A DNA stretch of 64,000 bases from Azophilus sp965221465 (GCA_965221465.1 OZ244892.1:3410001-3474000), one strand, 5' to 3'. Counted from the stretch's first letter, positions 17,814 to 26,861 are shown. The notes: generated from the sequence alone by a model not told the origin. Numbers and translations: made by a program.

Positions 17814-19196
17814 ATGAATGCTGACTCGCGCCAAATCCGCGGCCGTCTGAACGAAGCGCCCGACGCCCTGGTCGAGCGGTTCACCGCATCGGTCGGGTTC
17901 GACCGCCGCCTGTACCGGCAGGACATTCGCGGCTCCATCGCCCATTGCCGAATGCTCGGTCGGGTCGGCGTGCTGAGCGGCGAGGACGTGTCGTGCATCG
18001 TCGATGGCTTGCAGCGCATTCGGGCGGAGATCGACGCCGGCGAATTCGTCTGGCGCACCGACCGTGAGGATGTGCACATGAACGTCGAGGGCCGCCTGAT
18101 CGAGTTGATCGGGGAAACCGGCAAGAAGCTGCATACGGGCCGTTCCCGCAACGATCAGGTGGCAACGGATGTGCGCCTGTACCTGCGCGACGAGATCGAC
18201 GCGATTCTGCAGCAGGAAAACACGCTGCTGGCGGCCTTGCTCGACCAGGCGGAAAAGCACCGCGCAACAGTCATGCCCGGCTACACGCACCTGCAGGCTG
18301 CGCAGCCGGTCACCTTCGGCCACCACCTGTTGGCCTGGTTCGAAATGCTGCTGCGCGACCGCGACCGCCTGCTCGATTGCCGCGCCCGGGTGAACGTGCT
18401 GCCGCTCGGCGCCGGGGCACTGGCGGGCACGACCTACCCCATCGATCGCCAATCGGTGGCCGAAGAACTCGGCTTCGACGCCGTTGCCGGCAACTCCCTG
18501 GATGCAGTCAGCGACCGGGATTTCGCCATCGAATTCTGCGCGACAGCGGCCCTGACCATGATGCACTTCTCCCGCTGGTGCGAGGAACTGGTGATGTGGA
18601 ACTCCCAACGGTTTGCCTTCATCGATCTGCCGGACCGCTTCTGCACGGGATCCAGCATCATGCCGCAGAAGAAGAACCCCGACGTGCCGGAACTGATTCG
18701 CGGCAAGGCGGGGCGCGTTTATGGCGATCTGCTGGCATTGCTGACGCTGATGAAGAGCCAGCCGCTCGCCTACAACAAGGACAACCAGGAGGACAAGGAA
18801 CCCCTGTTCGATAGCGTCGACACGCTCGGCGACTGCCTGGAAGCGATGCTTGGCCTGATACCCAATATGGAGGTTCGGGCCGAGTCGATGCGGGCCGCGG
18901 CCGTGGAAGGGTTCGCCACGGCGACAGACCTGGCCGACTATCTCGTTCGCAAGGGGGAAACGTTCCGCGATGCGCATGCCGCGGTCGGGCGGGCGGTGGC
19001 GCACGCCGTGGAACATGGCAGCAGCCTCGATGCCCTGTCCCTGGAGACCCTCAGGGAACTGGCAGGCCCCCGTGTGGAGGCGGACGTATTCGCCGTTCTC
19101 GATGTCGACGGGTCGGTGGCGGCTCGCTCCCACGATGGCGGTACGGCGCCGGCAGCGGTCGACCGGGCGATCGCCGCGGCTCGTAACCGGATCTGA
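17814..19196 (+). CDS. argH: Argininosuccinate lyase
   Basis: A 460-residue fumarase/aspartase-superfamily enzyme that splits argininosuccinate into arginine and fumarate. The superfamily signature GSSIMPQKKNPD is at 279-290 and contains the catalytic serine loop. Other conserved blocks are HTGRSRNDQVATDVRLY (about 107-123) and GYTHLQAAQPVTFGHH (about 156-171). It heads a same-strand run with lptM, lysA, dapF, the DUF484 remnant and xerC. Its ATG lies just downstream of a TATAAT. Confidence 0.97.
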   Translation: MNADSRQIRGRLNEAPDALVERFTASVGFDRRLYRQDIRGSIAHCRMLGRVGVLSGEDVSCIVDGLQRIRAEIDAGEFVWRTDREDVHMNVEGRLIELIGETGKKLHTGRSRNDQVATDVRLYLRDEIDAILQQENTLLAALLDQAEKHRATVMPGYTHLQAAQPVTFGHHLLAWFEMLLRDRDRLLDCRARVNVLPLGAGALAGTTYPIDRQSVAEELGFDAVAGNSLDAVSDRDFAIEFCATAALTMMHFSRWCEELVMWNSQRFAFIDLPDRFCTGSSIMPQKKNPDVPELIRGKAGRVYGDLLALLTLMKSQPLAYNKDNQEDKEPLFDSVDTLGDCLEAMLGLIPNMEVRAESMRAAAVEGFATATDLADYLVRKGETFRDAHAAVGRAVAHAVEHGSSLDALSLETLRELAGPRVEADVFAVLDVDGSVAARSHDGGTAPAAVDRAIAAARNRI

Positions 19197-19208
19197 CAAG
19201 GCTCTACC

Positions 19209-19484
19209 GTGCATTGGCTGGTGTTTGTACTGCTTGCGTCCCTGGTGGCCACCTGCGGCCAGAAAGGGCCCTTGTCGTTGCCGGAGGAAGAAGCGGCCCA
19301 TACCGGTTCCGCAGCGGCGGCCGCTGTGCGCACCGCCGCCACGGACAGAACGAATACCGGGGGGTCGCCCGGGCAGTACGACCTGGCACGGATATCTCGG
19401 CAACTTGCTGCTGCGGACACCGATGCACTCCCCTGCGCGGCCAGGCTGGTGCCGGAATCGCTGCCGCCCGGACAGCCCGCCTGA
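19209..19484 (+). CDS. lptM: LptM (YifL-like) small lipoprotein
   Basis: A 91-residue lipoprotein starting with GTG. A short hydrophobic signal ends in the lipobox V-A-T-C, and the mature start CGQKGPLSLP is the LptM/YifL hallmark. LptM assists oxidative maturation of the LptD-LptE LPS transporter in the outer membrane. The tail after residue 25 is longer and more alanine-rich than in E. coli. It sits between argH and lysA, its usual neighbourhood, one base before lysA. Confidence 0.85.
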   Translation: MHWLVFVLLASLVATCGQKGPLSLPEEEAAHTGSAAAAAVRTAATDRTNTGGSPGQYDLARISRQLAAADTDALPCAARLVPESLPPGQPA

Positions 19485-19485
19485 A

Positions 19486-20748
19486 ATGACGTTCCGCATC
19501 GACGACGGCGTGCTCCACGCGGGCTCGGTATCCCTGGCCGATGTTGCGGCCGCTGTCGGCACGCCTTCCTATGTGTACTGCGCTGAGGCCATCGCCGCCC
19601 AATATGCAGCGCTGGAGGAAGCCTTTCCCGGCGCTCAGATCTGTTACGCCGTGAAAGCCAATTCCAACCTGGGCGTACTGGGTCTCATGCACGGGCTCGG
19701 TGCAGGGTTCGACATCGTCTCCGGCGGCGAACTGCAGCGGGTGCTTGCAGCCGGCGCGCCGCCCGACTCCGCCGTGTTTTCTGGGGTGGGCAAGTCCGTT
19801 GCGGAGATCGACCTGGCGCTGAAGCTCGGTATCGGCTGCTTCAATGTGGAAAGCGAACCGGAACTGCATCGCCTGGCGGCACAGGCCGAACTGCTGCAAC
19901 GCATCGCCCCGGTGGCCGTGCGCGTCAATCCGGACGTGGATGCAGAAACGCATCCCTACATCGCAACCGGTTTGAAGGAGAGCAAGTTCGGCCTGTCCCC
20001 GGACGAGGCTTTCGGCTTGTACGCAATGGCCGAGGGTCACCCGTGGCTGCAGGTGAAGGGCATCGCCTGCCACATAGGCTCGCAGATCGTCTCGCCGGCG
20101 CCGTTCCTGGCAGCCTTGGAGAATTTGCTGGAGATTGCCGGCCGGCTCGAAGCCGCCGGAACGCACGTCGAGCACATCGATCTGGGTGGCGGCTTCGGCA
20201 TCGCCTACGACGGCGAAGCAAGCCTGGACGTTGCGGCCCTCGGCGCGGCGGTCACCGAGCGCATGGCGGCACGCGGCCTGCAACTGGTGATCGAGCCGGG
20301 ACGGTTCCTGACCGCTGCCGCCGGCGTGCTGTTGACCCGCGTGGAATACCTGAAGCCGGCGCGGGATGCGGGGCAGCGCAGCTTCATCGTCGTCGATGCG
20401 GCGATGAACGATCTGCTGCGGCCGGCGCTGTACGGCGCCCACCATGCCGTCGATCGGGTGGAAGCACCCCCGGAAGAGGCCGTTCGAGGCACCTGGGACA
20501 TCGTCGGCCCCATCTGCGAGACCGGCGACTTTCTCGCCAGAGACCGGGAACTCTGCGTCGCGGCGGGCGATCTTCTTGCCGTACGTTCGGCCGGAGCTTA
20601 CGGCATGGTGCTGAGTTCCAACTACAATTCCCGGGGCCGGCCCGCGGAGGTGCTGGTCGAGGATGGATCGTTTCGGGTAATCAGGCACCGCGAACACATC
20701 GGCGACCAGTTGCGCCTGGAACGGGAGACGGCGGAAGAGCGAACATGA
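19486..20748 (+). CDS. lysA: Diaminopimelate decarboxylase
   Basis: A 420-residue PLP enzyme of fold type III that makes lysine from meso-diaminopimelate. Lys57 in CYAVKANSN binds PLP, and HIGSQI plus the glycine-rich GGGFGIAY contact the phosphate. The C-terminal barrel has GPICETGD, with the catalytic cysteine, and the AYGMVLSSNYNSRGRPAEV motif. It shares four bases (ATGA) with dapF, so the two steps around DAP are translationally coupled. Confidence 0.97.
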   Translation: MTFRIDDGVLHAGSVSLADVAAAVGTPSYVYCAEAIAAQYAALEEAFPGAQICYAVKANSNLGVLGLMHGLGAGFDIVSGGELQRVLAAGAPPDSAVFSGVGKSVAEIDLALKLGIGCFNVESEPELHRLAAQAELLQRIAPVAVRVNPDVDAETHPYIATGLKESKFGLSPDEAFGLYAMAEGHPWLQVKGIACHIGSQIVSPAPFLAALENLLEIAGRLEAAGTHVEHIDLGGGFGIAYDGEASLDVAALGAAVTERMAARGLQLVIEPGRFLTAAAGVLLTRVEYLKPARDAGQRSFIVVDAAMNDLLRPALYGAHHAVDRVEAPPEEAVRGTWDIVGPICETGDFLARDRELCVAAGDLLAVRSAGAYGMVLSSNYNSRGRPAEVLVEDGSFRVIRHREHIGDQLRLERETAEERT

Positions 20749-21572
20749 ATCTGCGCTTCGCCAAGATGCATGGGCTCGGCAACGACTTCATGGTCATCGA
20801 TCGGGTCACCCAGAACCTGGAAATCGAGCCGGAAGCGGTGCGCCGCTGGGCAAACCGGAGAACCGGCATCGGCTTCGACCAGTTGCTGACCTTGGAGTTT
20901 CCCACAGACCCCGACGCGGATTTCTGGTTCCGAATCTACAACGCCGACGGCACCCCGGCCGAACAATGCGGCAACGGCGCGCGCTGCATCGCGCAGTTCG
21001 TCCGCCGGCAGAACCTCAGCCCGAAGACCGAACTGGAATTGCAGACGGAAGGCGGGCGGATCCGCACCCTGCTCCTGGATCAGAGTGTGCGCGTCGACAT
21101 GGGCATCCCCTCCACCCACCCCGACGATGTGCCGTTCGAGGCCGAGCGAGACCAGCTGAGTCACGTTTTCGAACTCGACGGCTGCGCCTGCGAACTGATA
21201 CCGGTATCGATGGGCAACCCCCACGGCGTGCTGTTCGTGGACAATGCGGCCACCGCGGATGTCCCGGGCCTGGGCGGCGCCCTGTCCGTGCACAGTCGGT
21301 TTCCCCAGGGAGCCAACATCGGTTTCTGCGAGCTGGTCGATCGGGGCTTCGTCCGGCTGCGGGTGTACGAGCGCGGGGTGGGAGAAACCCTGGCGTGCGG
21401 TACCGGTGCCTGTGCCGCCGTGGTCGCAGGCCGCATGCAGGGAAAGCTCGACGAATCGGTCAAGGTCTCGTTGCCCGGGGGCAAGGTGCGCATCGCCTGG
21501 AAGGGCCCCGGCGCACCGGTTAGAATGACGGGACCCGCCGCAATGGTCTACGAGGGCCAACTCGAAACCTGA
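20745..21572 (+). CDS. dapF: Diaminopimelate epimerase
   Basis: A 275-residue cofactor-independent epimerase that converts LL- to meso-diaminopimelate for lysine and peptidoglycan. The two catalytic cysteines are visible: Cys75 in AEQCGNGARC and Cys218 in LACGTGACAA. The start FAKMHGLGNDF is canonical. It is coupled to lysA by an ATGA overlap and is followed directly by a DUF484 remnant, in the usual dapF-DUF484-xerC order. Confidence 0.97.
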   Translation: MNLRFAKMHGLGNDFMVIDRVTQNLEIEPEAVRRWANRRTGIGFDQLLTLEFPTDPDADFWFRIYNADGTPAEQCGNGARCIAQFVRRQNLSPKTELELQTEGGRIRTLLLDQSVRVDMGIPSTHPDDVPFEAERDQLSHVFELDGCACELIPVSMGNPHGVLFVDNAATADVPGLGGALSVHSRFPQGANIGFCELVDRGFVRLRVYERGVGETLACGTGACAAVVAGRMQGKLDESVKVSLPGGKVRIAWKGPGAPVRMTGPAAMVYEGQLET

Positions 21573-21770
21573 ATGCATTCAATCGACGATCGACAGGTTA
21601 TCGAGTACTTGCGAGCGAATCCGGACTTCTTCCAGACGCACTCCAACGAGTTTTCCGATCTCGAGGTGGGGCACGCCAGCGGTTCGGCCGTGTCGCTCAT
21701 CGAACGCCAGGTCGAAGTGCTGCGGCCGCGCAGGGCGAGCGAATCGGCATCCATTGCAGGAAGCTTGTGA
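21573..21770 (+). pseudogene. DUF484 protein, truncated
   Basis: The first about 50 residues match the N-terminus of DUF484 proteins (VIEYLRANPDFFQTH, GSAVSLIERQVEVLR). The normal protein is over 200 residues with a GAF-like domain. Here the helix ends after VEVLRPRR and a stop follows at residue 66. The gene seems to have lost its C-terminal three quarters while the xerC start, four bases downstream, is preserved. A 65-residue product may still be translated. Confidence 0.75.
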
Positions 21771-21773
21771 GGC

Positions 21774-22664
21774 ATGCGGGCGACGGACGAGCGGGTTTCG
21801 GGCTTTCTCGATCACCTCAGGTTCGAGAAACGCTACTCCGGCAACACGATCAAGGCCTACAATCGCGACCTCGAACGGCTGGCTGCCGAGGTCGGCGTTC
21901 CCTGGACGGAGGTCAGGCCGCATCATCTCTCCGCCGCCACCGCGCGCCTGCACGCCGCCGGCTTGAGCCCGCGCTCCCTGCAACGCGTGATCTCGAGCGT
22001 GCGCAGCTTCTTCCGCTACCTGGAAAAACAGGGCGTCATCGAAGCAAACCCGGCTGCCAACGCCCGGCCCCCGAAATCGAGGAACAGGCTGCCGCGTACG
22101 CTGGATGCAGACAAGACAGCGCGGCTGTTCGACTTCGAAGCCAAGACGCCGCGGGACAAGCGCGACCTGGCGATGCTGGAGTTGTTCTACGGTAGCGGCG
22201 TGCGTCTGGCCGAACTGGTGGGCATCGACCTGGCCCATATCGACCTGCAAGGCGGATTCGTCACGGTTACCGGCAAGGGCAACAAGGTGCGGCAAGTGCC
22301 CTTGGGTGCGCCCTGCATCGCCGCCATCGAAAGCTGGCTGGCGGCGCGTGGCCCGGTGAATCCGGGGTCGCCCCTGTTTACGGGCCGGGGAGGCGCCAGG
22401 ATATCCCCACGCACCGTGCAGCAACGCCTCAAGCGGCTGGGCGGGGCGCAACTCGGCAGTAACGTGGTGCACCCGCACATGCTGCGCCACAGCTTCGCGA
22501 GCCATCTGCTGGAGTCGTCCGGGGATCTGCGGGCCGTGCAGGAGTTGTTGGGGCACACGGACATCTCGACCACCCAGATCTACACGCACCTGGATTTTCA
22601 GCACCTGGCAAAGGTATACGATGCGGCCCACCCGAGGGCGGCGAAACAGGACAGCGAGGAATGA
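21774..22664 (+). CDS. xerC: Tyrosine recombinase XerC
   Basis: A 296-residue tyrosine recombinase that resolves chromosome dimers at dif together with XerD. The N-terminal SAM-like domain spans about 5-95. The catalytic residues are Arg144 (SGVRLAEL), Lys168 (GKGNK), His235-x-x-Arg238 (HMLRHSFASHLL), His261 (LGHTDISTTQIY) and Tyr270. Gene context (dapF, DUF484, xerC, HAD) identifies it as XerC rather than a phage integrase. Repeat copy C follows. Confidence 0.96.
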   Translation: MRATDERVSGFLDHLRFEKRYSGNTIKAYNRDLERLAAEVGVPWTEVRPHHLSAATARLHAAGLSPRSLQRVISSVRSFFRYLEKQGVIEANPAANARPPKSRNRLPRTLDADKTARLFDFEAKTPRDKRDLAMLELFYGSGVRLAELVGIDLAHIDLQGGFVTVTGKGNKVRQVPLGAPCIAAIESWLAARGPVNPGSPLFTGRGGARISPRTVQQRLKRLGGAQLGSNVVHPHMLRHSFASHLLESSGDLRAVQELLGHTDISTTQIYTHLDFQHLAKVYDAAHPRAAKQDSEE

Positions 22665-22689
22665 CCCCCAACGGGGCGCCGTCCTGCTT

Positions 22690-22965
22690 GGCTCTCACGG
22701 AACACTATTTCCAAGTTATTGATTTTCAAGCACTCACTGACGCGGAGAGCCGTGGCTTCGATCCGGCGCCGAGAGCAGGTATACGGTACGTGCATCTGGC
22801 GCACCAGGCGGCGAGATTTACCGCGACGATGGGCGCAAGCACGAGCCCCAACAGCGCCAGATACACGCACCGCACACCTGCTCTCTCCCAGCGTACTGCA
22901 GGTGTTCCTTGCGCGTCGTCGTCCCGGCGCGCCGGGTTCGGAACTCTCGTGGAACAAGTCTTCAA
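22690..22965 (+). repeat. Intergenic repeat family, copy C (between xerC and yigB)
   Basis: A full copy with the AT-rich left end (TTTCCAAGTTATTGATTTTC), an inner cassette of 115 bp at 22771-22885, and a right end that repeats the left-end motif in direct orientation (GTGGAACAAGTCTTCAAGTT). In this copy the cassette arms read GAGAGCAGGT and ACCTGCTCTC instead of GAGAACCGGT and ACCGGTTCTC. Two base-pair changes are matched on both arms. Confidence 0.88.
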
Positions 22966-23085
22966 GTTATCGAGTGTAAAGGCCGGCTACGCGGGATGGG
23001 TGCATCGGCGTCCGCGGCAGGAAGTTGGTGAGATGCGCGGGCTGGAGTCGTTTGTATTCAGGGCTCGCGAATAAGCGACCCTGTC

Positions 23086-23808
23086 ATGGCCCGCATCCGC
23101 GTCATCACCTTCGACCTGGACAACACCCTCTGGGACGTGGTGCCGGTGATCAAGGGGGCAGAACGGCGGATGATGCGGTGGCTCGAAGAAGCCGTGCCCG
23201 AGGCTGTGCCGCTCTTCACCGACAGCAGCACGGCCGCCGAGATTCGCGCTGCGCTGATCGAGGAACAACCCGCAATCGTCCACGATGTCTCGAGGCTCCG
23301 GGAAGAGTTTGCCTTTCGCTGCATCCGCCGCGCCGGGCACTCGGCCGGGTCGGCACGGCGGCTGGCGCAGGATGCCTTTCGGGTTTTCCTCGATGCGCGC
23401 CACGAAGTCGAGTTCTTCGACGGCGCGCTCGACGTTCTCGAAGGCCTGTCGCGCGATTACACGCTGGGGTCGCTCACCAACGGCAACGCAGACCCGCAAC
23501 GTCTGCAACTCGATCGCTTCTTCTCCTTCAGCTTTTCCGCAGCCGCTGTGGGCGTCGGCAAACCGGCCGCGGCGATGTTCGAAAAGGTGCTCAGCCACAA
23601 CGGCGTTCGGGCAGAGGAAACCGTTCATGTCGGCGACCACCCTATCGACGACATTCAAGGTGCGTCCGGCGTCGGCATGCACACGGTTTGGGCGAATGGC
23701 CCCGAGCAGCGTGCACAGCGCAGCGAGGAAGCGAATGCCGACGCCACGGTCGAAATCGAGCGGCTCGACGAGTTGCACGAGGCGATAAGGCACATCGAGC
23801 GTCTTTGA
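23086..23808 (+). CDS. yigB: HAD-IA hydrolase, YigB-like
   Basis: A 240-residue haloacid-dehalogenase phosphatase with all four motifs: DLDNTLWD (7 onward), LTNGNAD, a lysine in VGKPAAAMFEKVL, and HVGDHPIDDIQGA. In E. coli, YigB removes the phosphate from a flavin-pathway intermediate (5-amino-6-ribitylamino-uracil phosphate) and lies after xerC as here. The specific substrate is inferred from position and similarity. It is separated from xerC by repeat copy C. Confidence 0.88.
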   Translation: MARIRVITFDLDNTLWDVVPVIKGAERRMMRWLEEAVPEAVPLFTDSSTAAEIRAALIEEQPAIVHDVSRLREEFAFRCIRRAGHSAGSARRLAQDAFRVFLDARHEVEFFDGALDVLEGLSRDYTLGSLTNGNADPQRLQLDRFFSFSFSAAAVGVGKPAAAMFEKVLSHNGVRAEETVHVGDHPIDDIQGASGVGMHTVWANGPEQRAQRSEEANADATVEIERLDELHEAIRHIERL

Positions 23809-23878
23809 TCAGCACGGCACGCCCGTTTTTCAGACTTCAGAAGCCCCGACCGGCAACACGCACGTCCGCGAGCCGCAT

Positions 23879-25255
23879 TCAGGGCGTTCGGTTATCCGTC
23901 TGCAGAGCGCGTTCGCCAATCAGTGCCCTGACCGCATCGAGTTCGGCGGGAATCACCGTCCGGCGGGATGGCTTCGAGTGCAACGCTTCGAGGGAAGGAT
24001 GCCGCGCGACCGGCTTGCCGAGCGCTTCGTCGACGGCTTTCGGGAATTTCGCGGGGTGCGCCGTTGCCAGGCACACCACCGTACCCGGCAATTCGATGCG
24101 CTGTGCAGCGGCAAGGCCGACGGCAGTGTGCGGGTCTGCCACATAGCCCGTTTCCCGGTAGATCTGCCTGATGGCCGCCATGGTGTTCGGTGTATCCACG
24201 GCGGTGGAAAGAAAGACATCGTCGCCCGGAGGAGGGATGCGGACTTCCCCGGTTCGGTCGAAGGCATCCATGAAAGCTCGCAGAGCGTCGGCGTCCTCAC
24301 CGAGGTGGTAGTAGAGAAAGCGTTCGAGATTGCTGGCCACTTGGATGTCCATGGATGGCGAGATGGTGAAACGCACCTCGCCCCGGCGATAGAGCCCGGT
24401 GCGAAAGAACACCGACAGGATGTCGTTGTCGTTGGTAGCCAGTATCAACCGGTGGATGGGGAAACCCATGCGCCTGGCGAGATAGCCCGCAAAGATGTTG
24501 CCGAAATTGCCGGTCGGCACGCAGAACGAGACGGGGCCGGGCAGCTTCAGGCTCGCGTAGGCGTAATAGACGATCTGCGCGAGAACCCGCGCCCAGTTCA
24601 CCGAGTTGATCGCGCCGAGGGCGTACCTGGCCTTGAAATCGAGGTCGCCGAACAGGCGTTTCATGAGCCGCTGGCAATCGTCGAAACTGCCCTCGACGGC
24701 GATGCAGTGCACGTTTTCGTCGGTCACCGTGGTCATCTGCAATTCCTGCAACGGGCTGATGCGTCCATGCGGATACATCACGAAGATATCCATGGACGGA
24801 CGCCCGCGAACCCCGGCAATGGCTGCGCTGCCGGTATCGCCGCTGGTGGCGCCCAGGATGTTAAGCCGTTGGCCGCGCTGCTCGAGTATGCGATCGAACA
24901 GCCGACCGAGCAGTTGCAGCGCGATGTCCTTGAAGGCCAGCGTCGGGCCGTGAAACAGCTCCAGCACGGGAATGTCGCCGGCTTGTTCCAGGCGCACGAC
25001 TTCGGGATGATCGAACGTGCGGTAGGCGTCATCGACCAGACCTCCGAGAACCGGGGCCGGGATATCGTCGACGAATCGGGCCAGCACCCGCTTGGCCAAT
25101 GCGACAAAATCCAGCGGGGCCAGCCTATCGAGTTCCCCCGTCATGTCGGGGATCTGTTCCGGAACCAGCAGACCGCCGTCCGGCGCCAGGCCGGTGAGCA
25201 CGGCATCCTGGAAATCCAAGGCATCCGTTGCCCCCCTGGTGCTGACATATCGCAT
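23879..25255 (-). CDS. thrC: Threonine synthase
   Basis: A 458-residue PLP enzyme that converts O-phosphohomoserine to threonine. It begins with the typical MRYVSTRG opening, and Lys109 in GPTLAFKDIALQ binds PLP. ATSGDTGSAAIAG and the PTGNFGNIFAGY glycine loop hold the phosphate. The length fits the longer proteobacterial threonine synthases. It converges with yigB and has no thrA or thrB beside it. Confidence 0.96.
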   Translation of the reverse strand: MRYVSTRGATDALDFQDAVLTGLAPDGGLLVPEQIPDMTGELDRLAPLDFVALAKRVLARFVDDIPAPVLGGLVDDAYRTFDHPEVVRLEQAGDIPVLELFHGPTLAFKDIALQLLGRLFDRILEQRGQRLNILGATSGDTGSAAIAGVRGRPSMDIFVMYPHGRISPLQELQMTTVTDENVHCIAVEGSFDDCQRLMKRLFGDLDFKARYALGAINSVNWARVLAQIVYYAYASLKLPGPVSFCVPTGNFGNIFAGYLARRMGFPIHRLILATNDNDILSVFFRTGLYRRGEVRFTISPSMDIQVASNLERFLYYHLGEDADALRAFMDAFDRTGEVRIPPPGDDVFLSTAVDTPNTMAAIRQIYRETGYVADPHTAVGLAAAQRIELPGTVVCLATAHPAKFPKAVDEALGKPVARHPSLEALHSKPSRRTVIPAELDAVRALIGERALQTDNRTP

Positions 25256-25384
25256 GACTGATTCCGCATTCCGGCGTACAGCTATGTTAACCGCCCGGTT
25301 CGAATCGACACCAACGCTTCATCCAGAGAGCCCTGACCGGTCAATCGAATTTGAGCAATCCCCGTCGGCACGAAGGTGAACTTT

Positions 25385-25500
25385 TCATGGAACGCTTTTC
25401 CAAGTGATTGATTTTATTAAATTCGTTAACGTCGGGGACCGTTCCTTCGATCCGGCTCCCAGCGGTTGCCAGTTGTTCCTTGCGCGAGTCGGTCGGCTTG
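25385..25500 (+). repeat. Intergenic repeat family, copy D lacking the inner cassette
   Basis: It has the left part (CATGGAACGCTTTTCCAAG, TGATTGATTTTATT, TTCGATCCGG) and the right part (CAGCGGTTG, then TTCCTTGCGCGAG). These are joined directly as GGCTCCCAGCGG around 25463-25474. In other copies this junction is split as GGCTCC, then the 115-127-bp cassette, then TCCCAGCGG. Copy D therefore has a single TCC where the others have two. Confidence 0.85.
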
Positions 25501-25550
25501 GGCAGCGGGAGTTGCCGAAACAGGCGGGTTTGACGGAGGGTGCGAAAAGC

Positions 25551-25593
25551 GAAACGCCCCGGGGGAGAGGGGGAGATCCCACCGGGGCGTTTC
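25551..25593 (-). terminator. Intrinsic terminator of amtB
   Basis: GAAACGCCCCGG at 25551-25562 pairs perfectly with CCGGGGCGTTTC at 25582-25593 around an 18-base loop. On the minus strand, the direction of amtB (stop at 25617), the stem is followed by GCTTTT. The T-tract is short but the 12-bp stem is strong. Confidence 0.75.
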
Positions 25594-25616
25594 TTGTGCC
25601 CTTTACGGGCCCAATA

Positions 25617-26861
25617 TCAGACCTTGACGAATTCCGGATAGGCTTCGATGCCTGTCTCGGAGAGGTCCGCACCCGCGTACTCCTCTTCTTCGGAGATACG
25701 GATGCCCATGGTTGCCTTCAGAATGAACCAGACGATGGAGGCGGCCACGAACGTCCAGGCGACAATCACCACGATGCCCAGCAACTGAGCAGCGAAGGTC
25801 GCGTCCGGATTGGTGAAGCACACCGCCAGCAGGCCCCAGATGCCGGCCGTGCCGTGCACCGAGATGGCGCCCACCGGATCGTCGATCCTGAGTTTGTCGA
25901 GCAACACGATGGAACCCACCGCCAGCGCACCGCCAACAGCACCGATCAGCGCCGATGCCTGAATCGTGCCCGCCAGGGGCTCTGCCGTGATAGAAACCAG
26001 CCCTGCCAGCGCCCCGTTGAGCGCCATGGTCAGGTCACCCTTGCCGAACAGCACACGGGCCAGGACCAGTGCCGTGATCAGCCCTCCGCACGCGGCAATG
26101 TTCGTGTTCACGAACACCTGGGAGACCGCGTTGGCTTCGTCGACGTTGCTGACCTTGAGTTCGGAACCGCCGTTGAACCCGAACCAGCCGAACCAGAGGA
26201 TGAACATGCCGAGGGTCGCCAGCGGCATGTTGGCCCCGGGCAGCGCGTTCACCTGGCCGTCGGGGCCATATTTCCCGGAACGCGGCCCAAGCAGCAACAC
26301 ACCCGCCAGCGCCGCCGTCGCGCCGCACAGGTGCACGACGCCGGAACCGGCAAAGTCGAGAAAACCGGCCGCGTCCAGGCCGCCGCCGCCCCACTTCCAG
26401 AACCCCTGCACCGGGTAGATGAAGCCGGTCATGACCACCGCAAACACCAGAAACGCCCAGAGCTTCATGCGCTCCGCCACGGCCCCGGAGACGATCGACA
26501 TTGCCGTCGCCACGAACACCACCTGGAAGAAGTAGTCGGAACGAACCGAGTAATAGGTGTCGCCGCCGGAGGCAACGACCGCCTCTGCCGTGTTCTCCTC
26601 ACCGATGCCGAGGCCCAGGAGCGGCAGCCAGGCGCCCTCGCCGGCCCCGGGGTACATGATGTAGTAACCGCAAATCATGTACATGATGCAGGCGATGGCA
26701 AAAAGCGCCACGTTCTTGGTGAGAATCTCGGAGGTGTTCTTGGCCCGGACCATGCCCGCCTCGAGCATCGCAAAGCCCGGGGCCATGAACATCACCAGTA
26801 CACCCATTACCAGAAAGTAAAAGGTGTCCAGTGCGTAGTTGGTTTGAATCAGATCTTCCAC
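25617..26861 (-). CDS. amtB: Ammonium transporter AmtB
   Basis: A 414-residue inner-membrane protein with eleven predicted helices and no obvious cleaved signal. Family signatures include the D-F-A-G-S-G-V-V-H segment, GANMPLATLGMFILWFGWFGFNGGS and the HGTAGIWGLLAV helix with the pore histidine. A GTG start at 26861 has AGGAGA upstream. It follows glnK by 157 bases on the same strand. GlnK blocks the channel when nitrogen becomes plentiful. Confidence 0.96.
   Translation of the reverse strand: MEDLIQTNYALDTFYFLVMGVLVMFMAPGFAMLEAGMVRAKNTSEILTKNVALFAIACIMYMICGYYIMYPGAGEGAWLPLLGLGIGEENTAEAVVASGGDTYYSVRSDYFFQVVFVATAMSIVSGAVAERMKLWAFLVFAVVMTGFIYPVQGFWKWGGGGLDAAGFLDFAGSGVVHLCGATAALAGVLLLGPRSGKYGPDGQVNALPGANMPLATLGMFILWFGWFGFNGGSELKVSNVDEANAVSQVFVNTNIAACGGLITALVLARVLFGKGDLTMALNGALAGLVSITAEPLAGTIQASALIGAVGGALAVGSIVLLDKLRIDDPVGAISVHGTAGIWGLLAVCFTNPDATFAAQLLGIVVIVAWTFVAASIVWFILKATMGIRISEEEEYAGADLSETGIEAYPEFVKV

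Noticed and set aside
21774..22664. xerC as the integrase of a nearby island
   Set aside because: It sits in the conserved dapF-DUF484-xerC-HAD order and has the XerC catalytic set, so it is the housekeeping enzyme. It is more than 20 kb from the island.
16284..23074. Open frames across the repeat copies that share YTHRTPVLSQR-type peptides
   Set aside because: The same peptide appears in every copy because the DNA is repeated. The frame after the cassette changes relative to the empty copy D (cassette plus TCC is not a multiple of three), and there is no consistent start or ribosome-binding site.
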